From Hemibagrus wyckioides (Eukaryota; Chordata; Actinopteri; Siluriformes; Bagridae): DNA of 64,000 nucleotides. This document shows, piece by piece, positions 48,506 to 58,560 of the stretch (position 1 is its first letter; each line of letters opens with the position of its first letter). The stretch is taken from positions 28,769,401-28,833,400 of the forward strand of contig NC_080716.1 in assembly GCF_019097595.1 (NCBI RefSeq). The letters are read 5' to 3'. Under the pieces are notes generated by a model. It made no database searches. It worked only from the letters and a program-made list of their open reading frames with translations, and was not told the origin of the DNA. The position numbers were made by a program, and so were the translations under genes.

Positions 48506-51247
48506 GTGTATGTGTTGTGCTTCACCTTCCCAGCATAACTGCTTAGCTTCTGCACAGATTTCTTGTACTTGCTTTCATCATAGTTAAATCCAATGTGGAA
48601 GACTCCAGGAACGGCAAAGCTGAAGGAGACGGTGGTCCTTGACATGGTACCCTTCATGGTGTGTTCTGAGAACTCTTGGTATGACTCAAAAGTTTCCATC
48701 TTGTAATTGTAGGAGCCTTTTGTCTGGATGGTGAGAAAAATAAAGTGGTTTGGGTTTTTATTATCCTTCTTAGTCGTAGATACATGGAGTTGAAAAGTCT
48801 CTAGCCAAGAATGTATTTTTAATGAAATATTATAAGCTACTTATGTTATTTGCAGGGCTTATTTAGTAATTTATCTGAACCAAGGGCCCAATTCTCTGAA
48901 TATTAAACTGCCTTCCTGTTTATAAGTCATTTCCTGTTTATAGACTTTTTCAGGGTTCATTTCTATTGCATAAGGTCTGAGCTTGTTATTTGTCATTGCA
49001 TTGCATTTCTAGACGAATCCTCAGCACATGGAGCCTGAACCCTTTTCCTTGTCTCTCTCCTGAGTCTTTGTAGTTACAGGTTATTATATTGACAAAACAG
49101 AAAAGTACTAGGCGTTGAATGCAGATGATGCAGGTTGTGATGGTAGACTCAGCCCCAGGATTTACTCCTTTGTGGGCAGTTTTGGTGAGTGTTGTGGGTT
49201 AGACTTGCCTCCAAAGTGTATTGCTGGATGTTGTATGGTTTTCTGTAGCGCACATCCTGGATAAAATGGGGCAAACAGCCACCAGCATAGTAGCGATTAT
49301 CCAGCACCACCCCCCCCAAGTTACTGTTCAGCACATTAATCCTGAGAGTAAAAATCAGTAGTGAGTCATCATGTTGTTAACCTTCTGCTCTGTTCATCCA
49401 AATGATGAATTATATACATTTGTAATTATAACTTGTATACATACACACACACACAGACACACACACACACCCTTTGCCGAGGTTCTCGATGCCGTAGTAT
49501 TCTTCAGTTGGCTGGTTGCAGGCTTTGAACACTTTTATACAGTTGAGCTCATCAGAACTGTCACCACAGTCATCGTCCCCATTACAGCGCAGCCCCTCCG
49601 GCACACAACGACCTGCCAGACACACACACAATGACACACACACACACAATAGTAAGGGGATAAAGAGTGGTTTGTAAATCCTAGGAGGCAAAAGGAGGCA
49701 TGGCCTTTCTACCTGTCAGTCTCAATGAAGGAGGCGTAACCTAATGCTTATGTAGTAGTTGTGTGTTGGGATGCTTGTGTGATGGTTGTATTGTGTGCCA
49801 GTTGTTCTGTTACTATGGGATGGTTATAGAAATGTTATGTTGTTATTAATGACCATGTATTGGTTATTTATAGGTTGTGCATTATTTAAAGGTTGTGTAT
49901 TGGTTCTTTAGTGATGATATTATGGCAATTTAATAGGTGTGTAGTGATTATATAATTTGTCTGTAATTCTGGGTGTATAGGTGACCTGTTCTTAGACACT
50001 GGAAGCCCTGGCAGAGTGGCACAGAACTGCGGCACGAGTAGCGTGGTGGCGGCGTACAGGACTCTTCTTCACGACCGAGCTCATGACACGGCTCTCCACC
50101 AAACTGAGATGGCTGCAGCACCTTGGCAGAGCGGAACTGAGAAGCAGAGAGGTTAGAATGGATACATTCCACATAGTGTTCACACTTTATATTTGATTTA
50201 CAAAATAAACAGTAAAGTAAGTGTGTGTGTGTGTGGGTGTACCCTCTTTTTCAGGCAGGGGTCACAGCGGGTCCATTGTGTCCACTCGGACAGGGAGCAT
50301 TCCACAGGGTTGAGTGGAGGTTTTGACTGGGATCGACACACTACAACCACCGCACTGCCACACACATGCACACACACACACACACACACTCAGCTACTGC
50401 AGGAATACAGTGTTTATCACAGAATTAAATATCTGGGCTAATGAGTCACTCACACTAGTACAGTATGTTATGTTTCAGGTAGGGGGTGTGGCTGAACGTG
50501 ATATTTAGGTAAGGGGTGTGGCCGAATATGATTATTCAGGTAGGGGTGCAGCTTAAAATGATTTTAAAGTAAGGGTGTGGCCTAATGTGAGTTTCAGGTA
50601 GGGGATGTGACCTAATGTGATTTTCAGGTAAAGGTGTGGCTTAATGTGATTTTCAGGTAAGGGTGTCACCTAATGTGATTTTTAGGTAAAGGTGTGGCTT
50701 AATGTGATTTTCAGGTAAAGGTGTGGCCTAATGTGAGTTTCAGGTAGGGGTGTGGCCTAATGTGATTTTCAGGTAAAGGTGTGGCTTAATGTGATTTTCA
50801 GGTAAGGGTGTGTCCTAATGTGATTTTCAGGTAAAGGTGTGGCCTAATGTGAGTTTCAGGTAGGGGTGTGGCCTAACATATTTTTCATAGTACCTTCAGA
50901 GCCAAACTACATATTGAACATATCATAAAAGTCTATCAGGTAAATTTAACTTTAAAAAAAAACATTTTGATGAGCATGTATACCAGTCCCACTGTAATCA
51001 ACAACCCTTAATTGTGATTTTTTTTTTTTATAGTTTGCTTTAATAGCTGTGATTTGATTGGACAGTGATTGCATTTCAGTTGGGATGCAGCACACTGATG
51101 AAATGTGACACCACAATAACTTTTGAAGAAAACAGCATGGAAGTGTTAAATAAGCAACGTCCAGCTGATTTTTTAATAAAGGTGAAGCTCTTTCTTGACT
51201 TCACATATAATGTTGAACCCTAGATGGAGTTAAATAGAAATCAAACA

Positions 51248-51282
<35 letters not shown>

Positions 51283-51476
51283 CAACAGGAAAAAAAGAAC
51301 AAAATCCTATTATGCTAAAAGTACTGCTGAAAAAAAAATCATTATAAACTTATGTAATTATTTATTTTTTTACATTTTCGAATATGACCATTTTAGTGTA
51401 TGGTATAACTCAGCTACCAAGTATAAACACATTCACATTTAATTAAATTGAATTAATAAAATTGCATTTTATGTCC

Positions 51477-51511
<35 letters not shown>

Positions 51512-51663
51512 CTTTCCGAGTAATCATGCCCAAAGTCCCCACAAGTGAGTAAAAAAAAATAAAGAGACATGATTATTGCTGTGATGCAAAATATTATTCT
51601 TCACATTACTTCCAAAACTTACCATAAGACTAAAGCGTGAAGTGCTGCGGTGTTGAGAATCAT
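44138..51663 (-). CDS. c8b: Complement component C8 beta chain, complete
   Basis: Secreted subunit that binds C5b-7 and recruits C8 alpha-gamma into the membrane attack complex. Exons: 51663-51623, 50354-50243, 50136-49986, 49612-49471, 49341-49209, 48723-48526, 48300-48060, 47826-47698, 46042-45879, 45642-45489, 44451-44383, 44292-44138. Phases agree throughout: 562 aa, human about 591. Order: signal peptide (MILNTAALHALVL, then CAVVVV); TSP1 with WTQW and CDPC; LDL-receptor class A (CNGDDDCGDSSDELNC); MACPF with YGTHYI; EGF-like module; second TSP1 (SWSCWSEWSAC). It lacks the alpha-specific cysteine insert, which separates it from c8a. Intron 5 has a GC donor (AG|GCAAGT). The EGF-like module is split over two exons (154 + 69 nt) where c8a has one of 226. 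Several splice sites abut CA/TG repeats. It converges on c8a, with 273 bp between the two stop codons. Confidence 0.97.
44605..44830 (-). mobile_element. SINE-like element near the 3' end of c8b
   Basis: It reads TTTGTCACATATACACTATT, then AGTGAAATTCTTTC, CCCCTGGAGCAG and finally CCACTTGAACTACCTCC. It is the reverse of the copy at 55562-55830. Confidence 0.65.
44880..45290 (-). repeat. Dispersed repeat copy 2 (c8b intron 10)
   Basis: Inverse copy of the element at 39675-40112. The words CACTGGAGACTCC, GTGATTTGCAG and TTCTGACCAATCA are shared. Confidence 0.6.
46433..46613 (-). mobile_element. tRNA-derived SINE in c8b intron 8
   Basis: Best-preserved copy in the window. On the minus strand TAGCTCAGTGG (A box) and GAGTTCAAATC (B box) are spaced as in a tRNA-derived SINE. 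The tail has CCCTTATCCAGAGCAACTTAC. Confidence 0.8.
48471..48515. repeat. (GT)n next to the c8b exon 6 donor
   Basis: The run lies about 10 bp from the donor. It reads as CA repeats in the c8b transcript. Confidence 0.9.
49442..49470. repeat. (CA)n containing the c8b exon 4 donor
   Basis: On the c8b strand the exon ends AAAGG and the intron begins directly as GTGTGTGTG. Confidence 0.9.
49689..49745 (+). repeat. Single copy of the GGAGGCATGGCC repeat unit in c8b intron 3
   Basis: It reads AGGAGGCATGGCC, a variable part, then GTCAGTCTCAATGAAGGAGGC. This matches the units of the array at 31193-31473. Confidence 0.6.
50357..50391. repeat. (CA)n next to the c8b exon 2 acceptor
   Basis: TG repeats on the c8b strand stand where a pyrimidine tract is expected. 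Confidence 0.9.
50470..50885 (+). repeat. 29-bp minisatellite in c8b intron 1
   Basis: Fourteen units spaced exactly or nearly 29 bp apart follow the pattern TTTCAGGTAAGGGTG then TGGCCTAATGTGAT, with small changes (AGGTAGG, AGGTAAA). Divergence is greatest at the left edge. Confidence 0.93.
51249..51287. repeat. (AAT)n microsatellite in c8b intron 1
   Basis: About 11 AAT units then AAC units. Confidence 0.9.
51478..51510. repeat. (TTA)n microsatellite in c8b intron 1
   Basis: Eleven TTA units. With the AAT run at 51249 it forms a complementary pair about 200 bp apart. Confidence 0.9.
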
Positions 51664-51764
51664 CGTAGTTAATGGACAAGGGACGAGACGAAAGACAAAA
51701 TTGACGGAATAACAGGACGAATCTTCCTCTTATCTGAGACAGCAGCATGCACAGCCCTGTGTGT

Positions 51765-51774
51765 ACACACACAC

Positions 51775-51813
<39 letters not shown>
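51765..51813. repeat. (CA)n microsatellite upstream of c8b
   Basis: CA run 100 bp upstream of the c8b start codon, within the probable promoter or 5'UTR. Confidence 0.9.
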
Positions 51814-51814
<1 letters not shown>

Positions 51815-52649
51815 GATCAATACTAGCAGCATTAACTAAAACAGCTCAGTATATTACACTTAACAGATGAAGACACTTACAATTTAAGAAGTATTTACAT
51901 CACGATCACGTTACATAATTCTTTTTATTTTTTTTTTTACTTTTCTAAATCCTGAGTGTTCGAAATGCTTACAGGAGCAGAAGGTTATCAGATTATCCAG
52001 AATGAAGCAAGCCTGCTTTTTTCCCGTCACTGCTGCTCAACTGAATCAATACTCACTCTTTATTTTGGATGAGTCCCAACTTTTCAACTTTAAGCCTTTT
52101 GTGTTTACAACAGGATCACGTGACTTGTGGGGCAAAATAACTGAAGAAGTGTGTGAGGGAGGTATGGAACAGGGTATAACGGTGAAAACACAACAGTACG
52201 TTTAAAAATAGTACGGGTGGGTTGTTGATATTTTTCCCTGACTTGAATAGGAATAGGAAATCTCAGTATAATAAAAAAAAAAATGCAATAATAATCTACA
52301 AAACTAATCATTCTGTGTAGTTTCTCCTTCAAAGATGTTTTTCATCAAAAACACAACTAAATGAAATAAAATTCAACAAAAAAAATAAATAAAAACACAG
52401 TGAAATGAAAACATAAAATAAAATACACAATATGAAAATTTAAATCTAACAACAAAATAAACTAAAAAAAATCAAAATAGAATAACAAAATCTGAAACAC
52501 TACAACAAAATAAAAATGCAACAAATTGTTGTTTTGACGTTCTATTTTGATTTTGCGATTGTGTTTAGTTTTGTTGCGTTTTATGCTGCTGTGTTTTTTT
52601 TATTATTCTGTTGTGTGTTTTGTTCCGTTGCGGTTATAGGGATGTGTTA

Positions 52650-52800
52650 GCTTTGTGGTTAAGGTGTTGGACTAGCTGATCAGAAGGTTGTGAGTTCAGG
52701 TCCACCAAGCTGCCCCTGAGTAAGGCCCTTACCCCTCAGTTGTATACAGTAAGTGAATCTGTTGTGCACTTTAAGGCCACTGTAAGTTTTACATACTGAA
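52650..52800 (+). mobile_element. tRNA-derived SINE fragment
   Basis: TTAGCTTTGTGGTTAAGGTG then GTGAGTTCAGGTCCACC and GTAAGGCCCTTACCCC; A- and B-box-like words are visible. Confidence 0.7.
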
Positions 52801-55411
52801 TGCAGTAGAGTGAAAGGGTGACCTGGTGTTGTGGAGGATGATCACAGTGCTCACAGCTCAGGGTTTTCTTGCATGTTTAATTCTCTCGATTTCCTCGTTG
52901 CAGTGTTTTTTTTCCCCTTTTCTCTCCTCTTTTCTTTCCTTCGTTGTATGTTTCATGTTTTCAGTCTCTTCTGTATTTGATCTCTGTGCTCTGACCCCTG
53001 CTGAGATGTTACACTCCCATCCAGCTTTCATGTGCTACTGTATAACACATGACACACTGTGTCCTTTGATGGATCTCTGTAATAAATGCAGATCAGATTT
53101 CTGGAGACTTTCTACAACGGGATCAGACTCAGATAGTCAAGGAAACGGAAGATTTGTAAATGTTTACTGCTATTGTTTCATTAAGAATGGGGAAAAATAA
53201 ATTTCATCACATTCATACATAAGCGTAGTTAAGTTTTTTTTGTGTGTGTGTTTTTGTATTGTTCGCAATAACTCTTACACAAATATACAGTATGATGGTG
53301 TGTTCAACTGCCGATGGAGTCTTTTTCCAATTCTTTTTTCCAGAAATATTCATAAACATAAGTTCGGAAATATTTCTTAGTTCACATTTATGATTTTTTA
53401 ATTCTAGTAAATGTCTTCAATTTTAATTGAAACCGTTTGACCTTATTTTCATTTTAATAACAGATTATTCGTGCAGATTATATGTTCTGTTCAGTTCACA
53501 AGAGCGTAAACTTGCTTAGTATTGTAACAGAAATAAAGTTTTAAGGTTTTAAAATTTTAGAGAACAAAACCGAAATAATAAAACAAACATAAAACCAAAT
53601 GCGATATTAAAACAGTGGGAGATTTATTCTCTTCAGTAACAACAAGCTCAAAAAAAAAATTATCCATCAGAGCTGAAGAATTAAAGAAGGACAGAAATTG
53701 AAACCTGGTTTAAAAAACACGAAATGTAAAACAAAACAAAACAAAAAAACGTTACTGTATTTTTCTACTTTACACTGTTACGTATATATTTGAACATGGC
53801 ACTTCTGATTTGTGGAGGCAATGAAAAGCAAACGAAGAGAAAAAGGGGATGTATTATGTCACTACTTTTCAAATCTTATATTATAAGAAATAAACAAATA
53901 AATAAACACTAAACGATATCCATGATGTTGAGACTGGAGCTCAGAGCTCTTTTTTTTGTTTGTTTTTTACTAAAGCAATAATTTTAATATTTCAGCAGAC
54001 CAAACACCAAACCAGCAGGAAAAGGTTGCAGTGAAAAATGGCATCTTAACAAATTAAAATATCCTACATTTTTTAATGTAACTTAATATAATTAAGTATT
54101 TTATGTAACTTAATATAATAGTTACAAGATTATTATACAGTTTTACGTTTTACATTTTCTTATTTTATTAGCTTGTTTTATTAGATTTTCTACAAATAAA
54201 AATTGAGCAAAATGTTCTGGAAAAAAAAAAACAATAAAACGCTAAACTTTAAAGCTTAAAATAATAAACGGACAAAACAGATGCTGTTCCACCTCAAAGG
54301 AATAGATGACATTTTTTAAAGCAAAGGCTTTAAAAAAATCACGATTGAACAAACTTTAGCGAATATGCTTAATAACCTTATAGGCATAATAATATATCTT
54401 ACTTCATGATAGGTTTAATAGTCTCACATTTGGTTTATTGTAATTGTATAATAAGAAATAGTGGATACGTTTGTCTAGACTCAAGATATTAGAACTTGTT
54501 AAGATGTGATTTTTCAGTCTTGGTGTGTCTTGTTAATTCTGAAGGTTGGTGTTTGTTCCCACAGAGAGCTGAGGCTTCACACGGCAACACAGCAGCGTTA
54601 ATCAGCAGGAAGCTGGTGTTTAGCTGTTAAATCTCACAAGGCTGCAGGAGGTTTCATCTCTGATTGGCTGGATGGAAAGATGGAAAAGCCTGATGTGACG
54701 GCGCTTGTGATGATGCTGCATTCAACTTCACTCCAACTCCGAGCCTGGAATTTTAAACCTCGTGTGAGTTTTCAGCTACAAAAGGTTGGACACCCCCATT
54801 TCATCTACCTAATGTTATTGATCAGTGATGTATATTTTCCTCGTTAAAAAAAACATCACACTATCAATTGGTGTTACAGATATAACAAGTGAATATACAG
54901 TACAGTAGGTACATACAGTAGGTAGGTATACAGTAGCATACAGTTTAGAGGTAAAGAAGTACTGCTGATCTTGATGTCAAGGTGCTGGAATTTCCAAGCA
55001 GGATTTTTTTTAACTGAAGGGGTGTTGTCTTTGGGTTTTTTTAGTAGGAGGTTGGAGTTATGAGTTTTTAAATTGAACGCAGCAGTAAACACGAGACAGT
55101 GTGTTAAAACCGATCACAATCCTGACACGTCTTTCATGCTATAACATGACTTGACATTTCTACTAAGCCTCCTGTAACTCTTTAATCTTGTCTGTGCTTT
55201 CGTGTTGTTAAGATGGTTAACAAACAAACTGCTAAAAGATGAATAAAGCCAGCGTGCAAACTAGCGAGCTAGCGTGTGCTGTGTGATTTTTGTGCATGTT
55301 GTAGTGAAAATTAGCTTAATCAGTTCAATTTGTAACCAGTAATGACTCTTAAAATGTCTGCAGTGTTTCTGCACCAAGCTTAACTATCAAAACTTAATTG
55401 AATGCATGCAT

Positions 55412-55535
55412 CAAAGTGGCAGCTAAGTGATTAAGGTGTTGGAAGGTTTGAATCCCAGGTCCACCAAGCTGCCACTGCTGGGCCCTTGAGCAAGGCCCTT
55501 AACCCTTAATTGCTCAGATGTAGAAAGATGAAATA
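55412..55535 (+). mobile_element. tRNA-derived SINE fragment
   Basis: GGCAGCTAAGTGATTAAGGTG, TTTGAATCCCAGGTCC and GAGCAAGGCCCTTAACCC mark the family. Confidence 0.7.
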
Positions 55536-55561
55536 AGAATGTCACTCTAGAGTAGTATGTT

Positions 55562-55830
55562 ACTTGGGGGCTCAAGTGGTTAAGGATCTGGGTTGTTGCC
55601 TGGAAGATTGGGGTTCAAGCCCCAGCACTGCCAAGCTGCCACTTTTGGGAAGATGAGCAAGGCCCTTAACTTTCTCTGCTCCAGGGGCACTGTATCATAG
55701 CTGCCCCTGTGTTCTGACCCCAATTTCCTTAGCTAGAATATGCAAAGAAAAAATTCTGTAATGTATGTGTGTCGATAATAAAAATGTTTCTAAGGATAAG
55801 GGCGTCTGCCGAATGCCAGAAATGTACTTC
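55562..55830 (+). mobile_element. Longer SINE copy
   Basis: GGGGCTCAAGTGGTTAAGG, GGGGTTCAAGCCCCAGC (B box), GAGCAAGGCCCTTAAC, then CAGGGGCACTGTATCAT and TGTGTCGATAATAAA. It directly follows another SINE in the same orientation. Confidence 0.75.
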
Positions 55831-55919
55831 AGAAAACATACTAAATGAATGAATATGTGAGTGCTAACAGATACAGTACAATCTGTCACTGTACTATAAA
55901 GTCATCAGTAGGCCTTCCA

Positions 55920-56018
55920 ACTATCGTTTGCCATAGTAATTACACTTAGCGCATTCCAAATCAGTTTTCTTGTGGCTAAAATGAGACATTCTAGCGTTTG
56001 TGTATAAAATTCAGCAGT
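55920..56018 (+). repeat. Dispersed repeat copy between c8b and dab1
   Basis: TTGCCATAGTAATTACAC, AGTTTTCTTGTGGCTAAA and CGTTTGTGTATAAAATTCA match 14760-14912. Confidence 0.55.
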
Positions 56019-57070
56019 ATCTAAGAGGAAGGAGAAAGTAGCGTGTGATCTACTGTCTTCACTCCTGTTGCACTGATTCGCTTAAATTTAAACATTCCTC
56101 AGTTTTGTCGCGTCTCAGGAAATGCCCACATCTAGTCGCAACACTTGCACCCATTCATGTCACTGGAAGTCGCGAGCTTTTTTGAAAATGAAAATCTCTG
56201 GTGGTTTTTGTTGCTGTGACTTGATGTATACGTGAATGTGGCATGAAGTGTGTGAAGGGTTTTCCACGTCCATGCTTTTCCATCTTTCTGTAAACAAAAA
56301 CATAATAAAATTTACACCATTGACCTTAAAGAAATAGATGAAATGCTTTAAAGGGGAGGAACAACACTTTCTTCCAATAGTAGAAATCGAGCTTAACACA
56401 ACATATGGCACAATTTTTGTCACTGAACAATATTTGGCAAAACAAATTACAAAACAAAATAAAAATCATACACAAGGCTGAACAGTAGAGTTTTTTTGTT
56501 AAAAAAAAATGAAAGTCTTTTTTTAATAAGCATTGTATAAAATTTGGCAAATTAATTCATTCTCATGGTGAAAACCATGCAGATGTGATGTCATTGTAAG
56601 TAATGCAGTTGATCTGATTCCTGCGGGAACCACGGCATCATTCAAGCAAAGCATTTAGCTGAGGATTTATTATTATTTATTTATCAGTCTGATTAACCGT
56701 CAGCTTCTCAGACACACATGAAGCTCATCACTGATGTCAGATGTGTTGTATACAGATATGGATTGTACTACACATTAAGTATTTCAATCCATTTTCAACC
56801 TCAAAGTCCAAGTTCTTCTTCTCCTTTCTCTTCGCAAACCCCAAATTCATAAGGAGCATCTCATCAATCAAAAATAACTCTTTTGTTTCTTCTTCTTTTT
56901 TTTTTTTGTTTTCAAAAAATAGTTTTGATTTTTAAGTAAAACAACAAGAAAGTGTTTCAGGTAAAGTTGAAAAAACGATCCAAGAGTTCTCCTGACGAGT
57001 CTCACTGTAACGCTGTACAGAACATCTTCATATTCTTCTGTAAATACTCTCCAAAAATTCAGCCAGCTAT

Positions 57071-57122
57071 TCAATCCACTCCAGCTTTATGGTTCTTCTT
57101 CAGGTCTCCATACCAGAACTGA
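57071..57122 (-). CDS. Candidate alternative 3'-terminal exon, probably of dab1
   Basis: On the minus strand a long T-rich tract ends in CACTTCAGTCAG. It is followed by an open stretch QFWYGDLKKNHKAGVD and TGA at 57073-57071. Two acceptors are possible (exon start 57122 or 57118). The second gives phase 0, which would join the dab1 exon ending at 58857 and so replace the last listed exon. No other minus-strand gene lies between it and dab1. I do not recognise the peptide as a known Dab1 tail, so the assignment is inference. Confidence 0.35.
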
Positions 57123-58560
57123 CTGAAGTGAGACAAAAAAACGGCGAATTAGAGAACACAGAAAATAGATGCAGTGCAACATGTGACCAGCAGATGGTAG
57201 TGATGTGGTGTTGGAGTTCATTAGCATTAGCATAACAGGCATGGGGGGAAAAAAACAACAACTTTGGTACAGGATTGCAACAGTGCACCAATAAAATCCC
57301 AGTGTAGAAAGTCAACTTAAAATTGATTTCAATTTAAAACTGGAGTTAAAATCGTTCAGTTAGAAATCTCAATTTATATCTAATCAGTTTCAAATATACT
57401 GAATGCAGGATTTAAAGCATGGCTTCTCAAAATAAAAAAAATAAAAATAAAAAACAACACCAGGCACAGTTTACTGATATTGTGGAATTTTGTAAAACTG
57501 AATTTCATACTAAAGGCTATGTGATTGAATGTTTTGAAAATCGAAATCTGAAATTGATTTAGATTTGAGTCAAAGTCGTATGGGAATTAGGAACAAGTGA
57601 ACAACTGACATCTTCCTGGTTTTAAAGCTATGCTTCCAAGCTAAGTGCAGAGAGACAAGAGAAAAAAAAGTGGAGTGAACCTGTTTACAGCCAGACACAC
57701 AAGCAGCAAAATATAGATGTGGAGAAAAACAGAAAAACACCCACTGGGTTCAGAGAGCACCGAGAAACAGCAGTGGGGTGTGTGTGTGTGTTGGGGACAC
57801 ACACACACACACAAAAAAACAATTTTTATTGGGAAACACAACATCAGAACAGCACAGTCTAATCTCTAATCCTAATATTTTGCTTCTCTGAACTGTCAAA
57901 GGCTCAGCTTCAAGACAAAACCAGCATGATTTATTAGTGGCGCTCTAATGCTGAGTTTGACACAAGAATCAATCAGCCCTCAGTTTTTCAATGACGTCTT
58001 AAATATCAGAAAGAGAGAGAGTGTTTACAGTGATACCAGCTTGACCACCATGTGAGGATCTGAATACCTCACTGGGGATGGAGAAACCACACTGTGTACT
58101 GGCTGGATTTAATAAAGCTCTTTTTGTGCTGGAGAAACAAAACACCACGTGGCATTATTGTGAGTTTCATCATTCAACAGTGGAGCCGTAGATATTTTTG
58201 GCACGCTTTCAGGAAAATGAGCTAAAGCTCATGAAGAAAAAGAATAATGCATGCAATAAGTTATATAATGAGCTTAAATATACAGGGATATTGTGTGTGT
58301 GTTTTATTAGAAATGTTTGAAAATGCAATCTGAGGCTACATTAGGCACAGGCTTGTGATTGGACAGTTAACAATTTACTGATTGGACAATTGTAACAACC
58401 TAATAAAGTGGCCAGAGAGGCTACATATATCTTTATATGTAACAATGATTTAATTTCTGTAGTGTTATCTGAATGATAAGTAAATGAAGAAATGACTTAA
58501 GGATAGAAAACGGAACGAAATCAGAGACCCAGAAAGGGGGTGGAGCTGAGTTGGGATTTC
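57123..58560 (-). other. dab1 3'UTR and/or last-intron region
   Basis: Directly past the dab1 stop. Minus-strand AATAAA words occur near 58306 and 57935. If 57071-57122 is a true exon, this stretch is an intron in one isoform and 3'UTR in the other. Confidence 0.4.
58350..58427 (+). mobile_element. Short Tc1/mariner-like end fragment in the dab1 3' region
   Basis: Ends ACCTAATAAAGTGGCCAGAG, the terminal sequence of the same transposon family. Confidence 0.5.

Larger units (their letters stand above)
51814..57070. other. Intergenic c8b-dab1
   Basis: AT-rich DNA with SINEs at 52650, 55412 and 55562 and a dispersed repeat at 55920. No plus- or minus-strand exon was convincing before 57071. Confidence 0.6.

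Noticed and set aside
52826..53200. 124-codon plus-strand frame
   Set aside because: Hydrophobic low-complexity reading of T-rich intergenic DNA; no similarity, splice partners or promoter.
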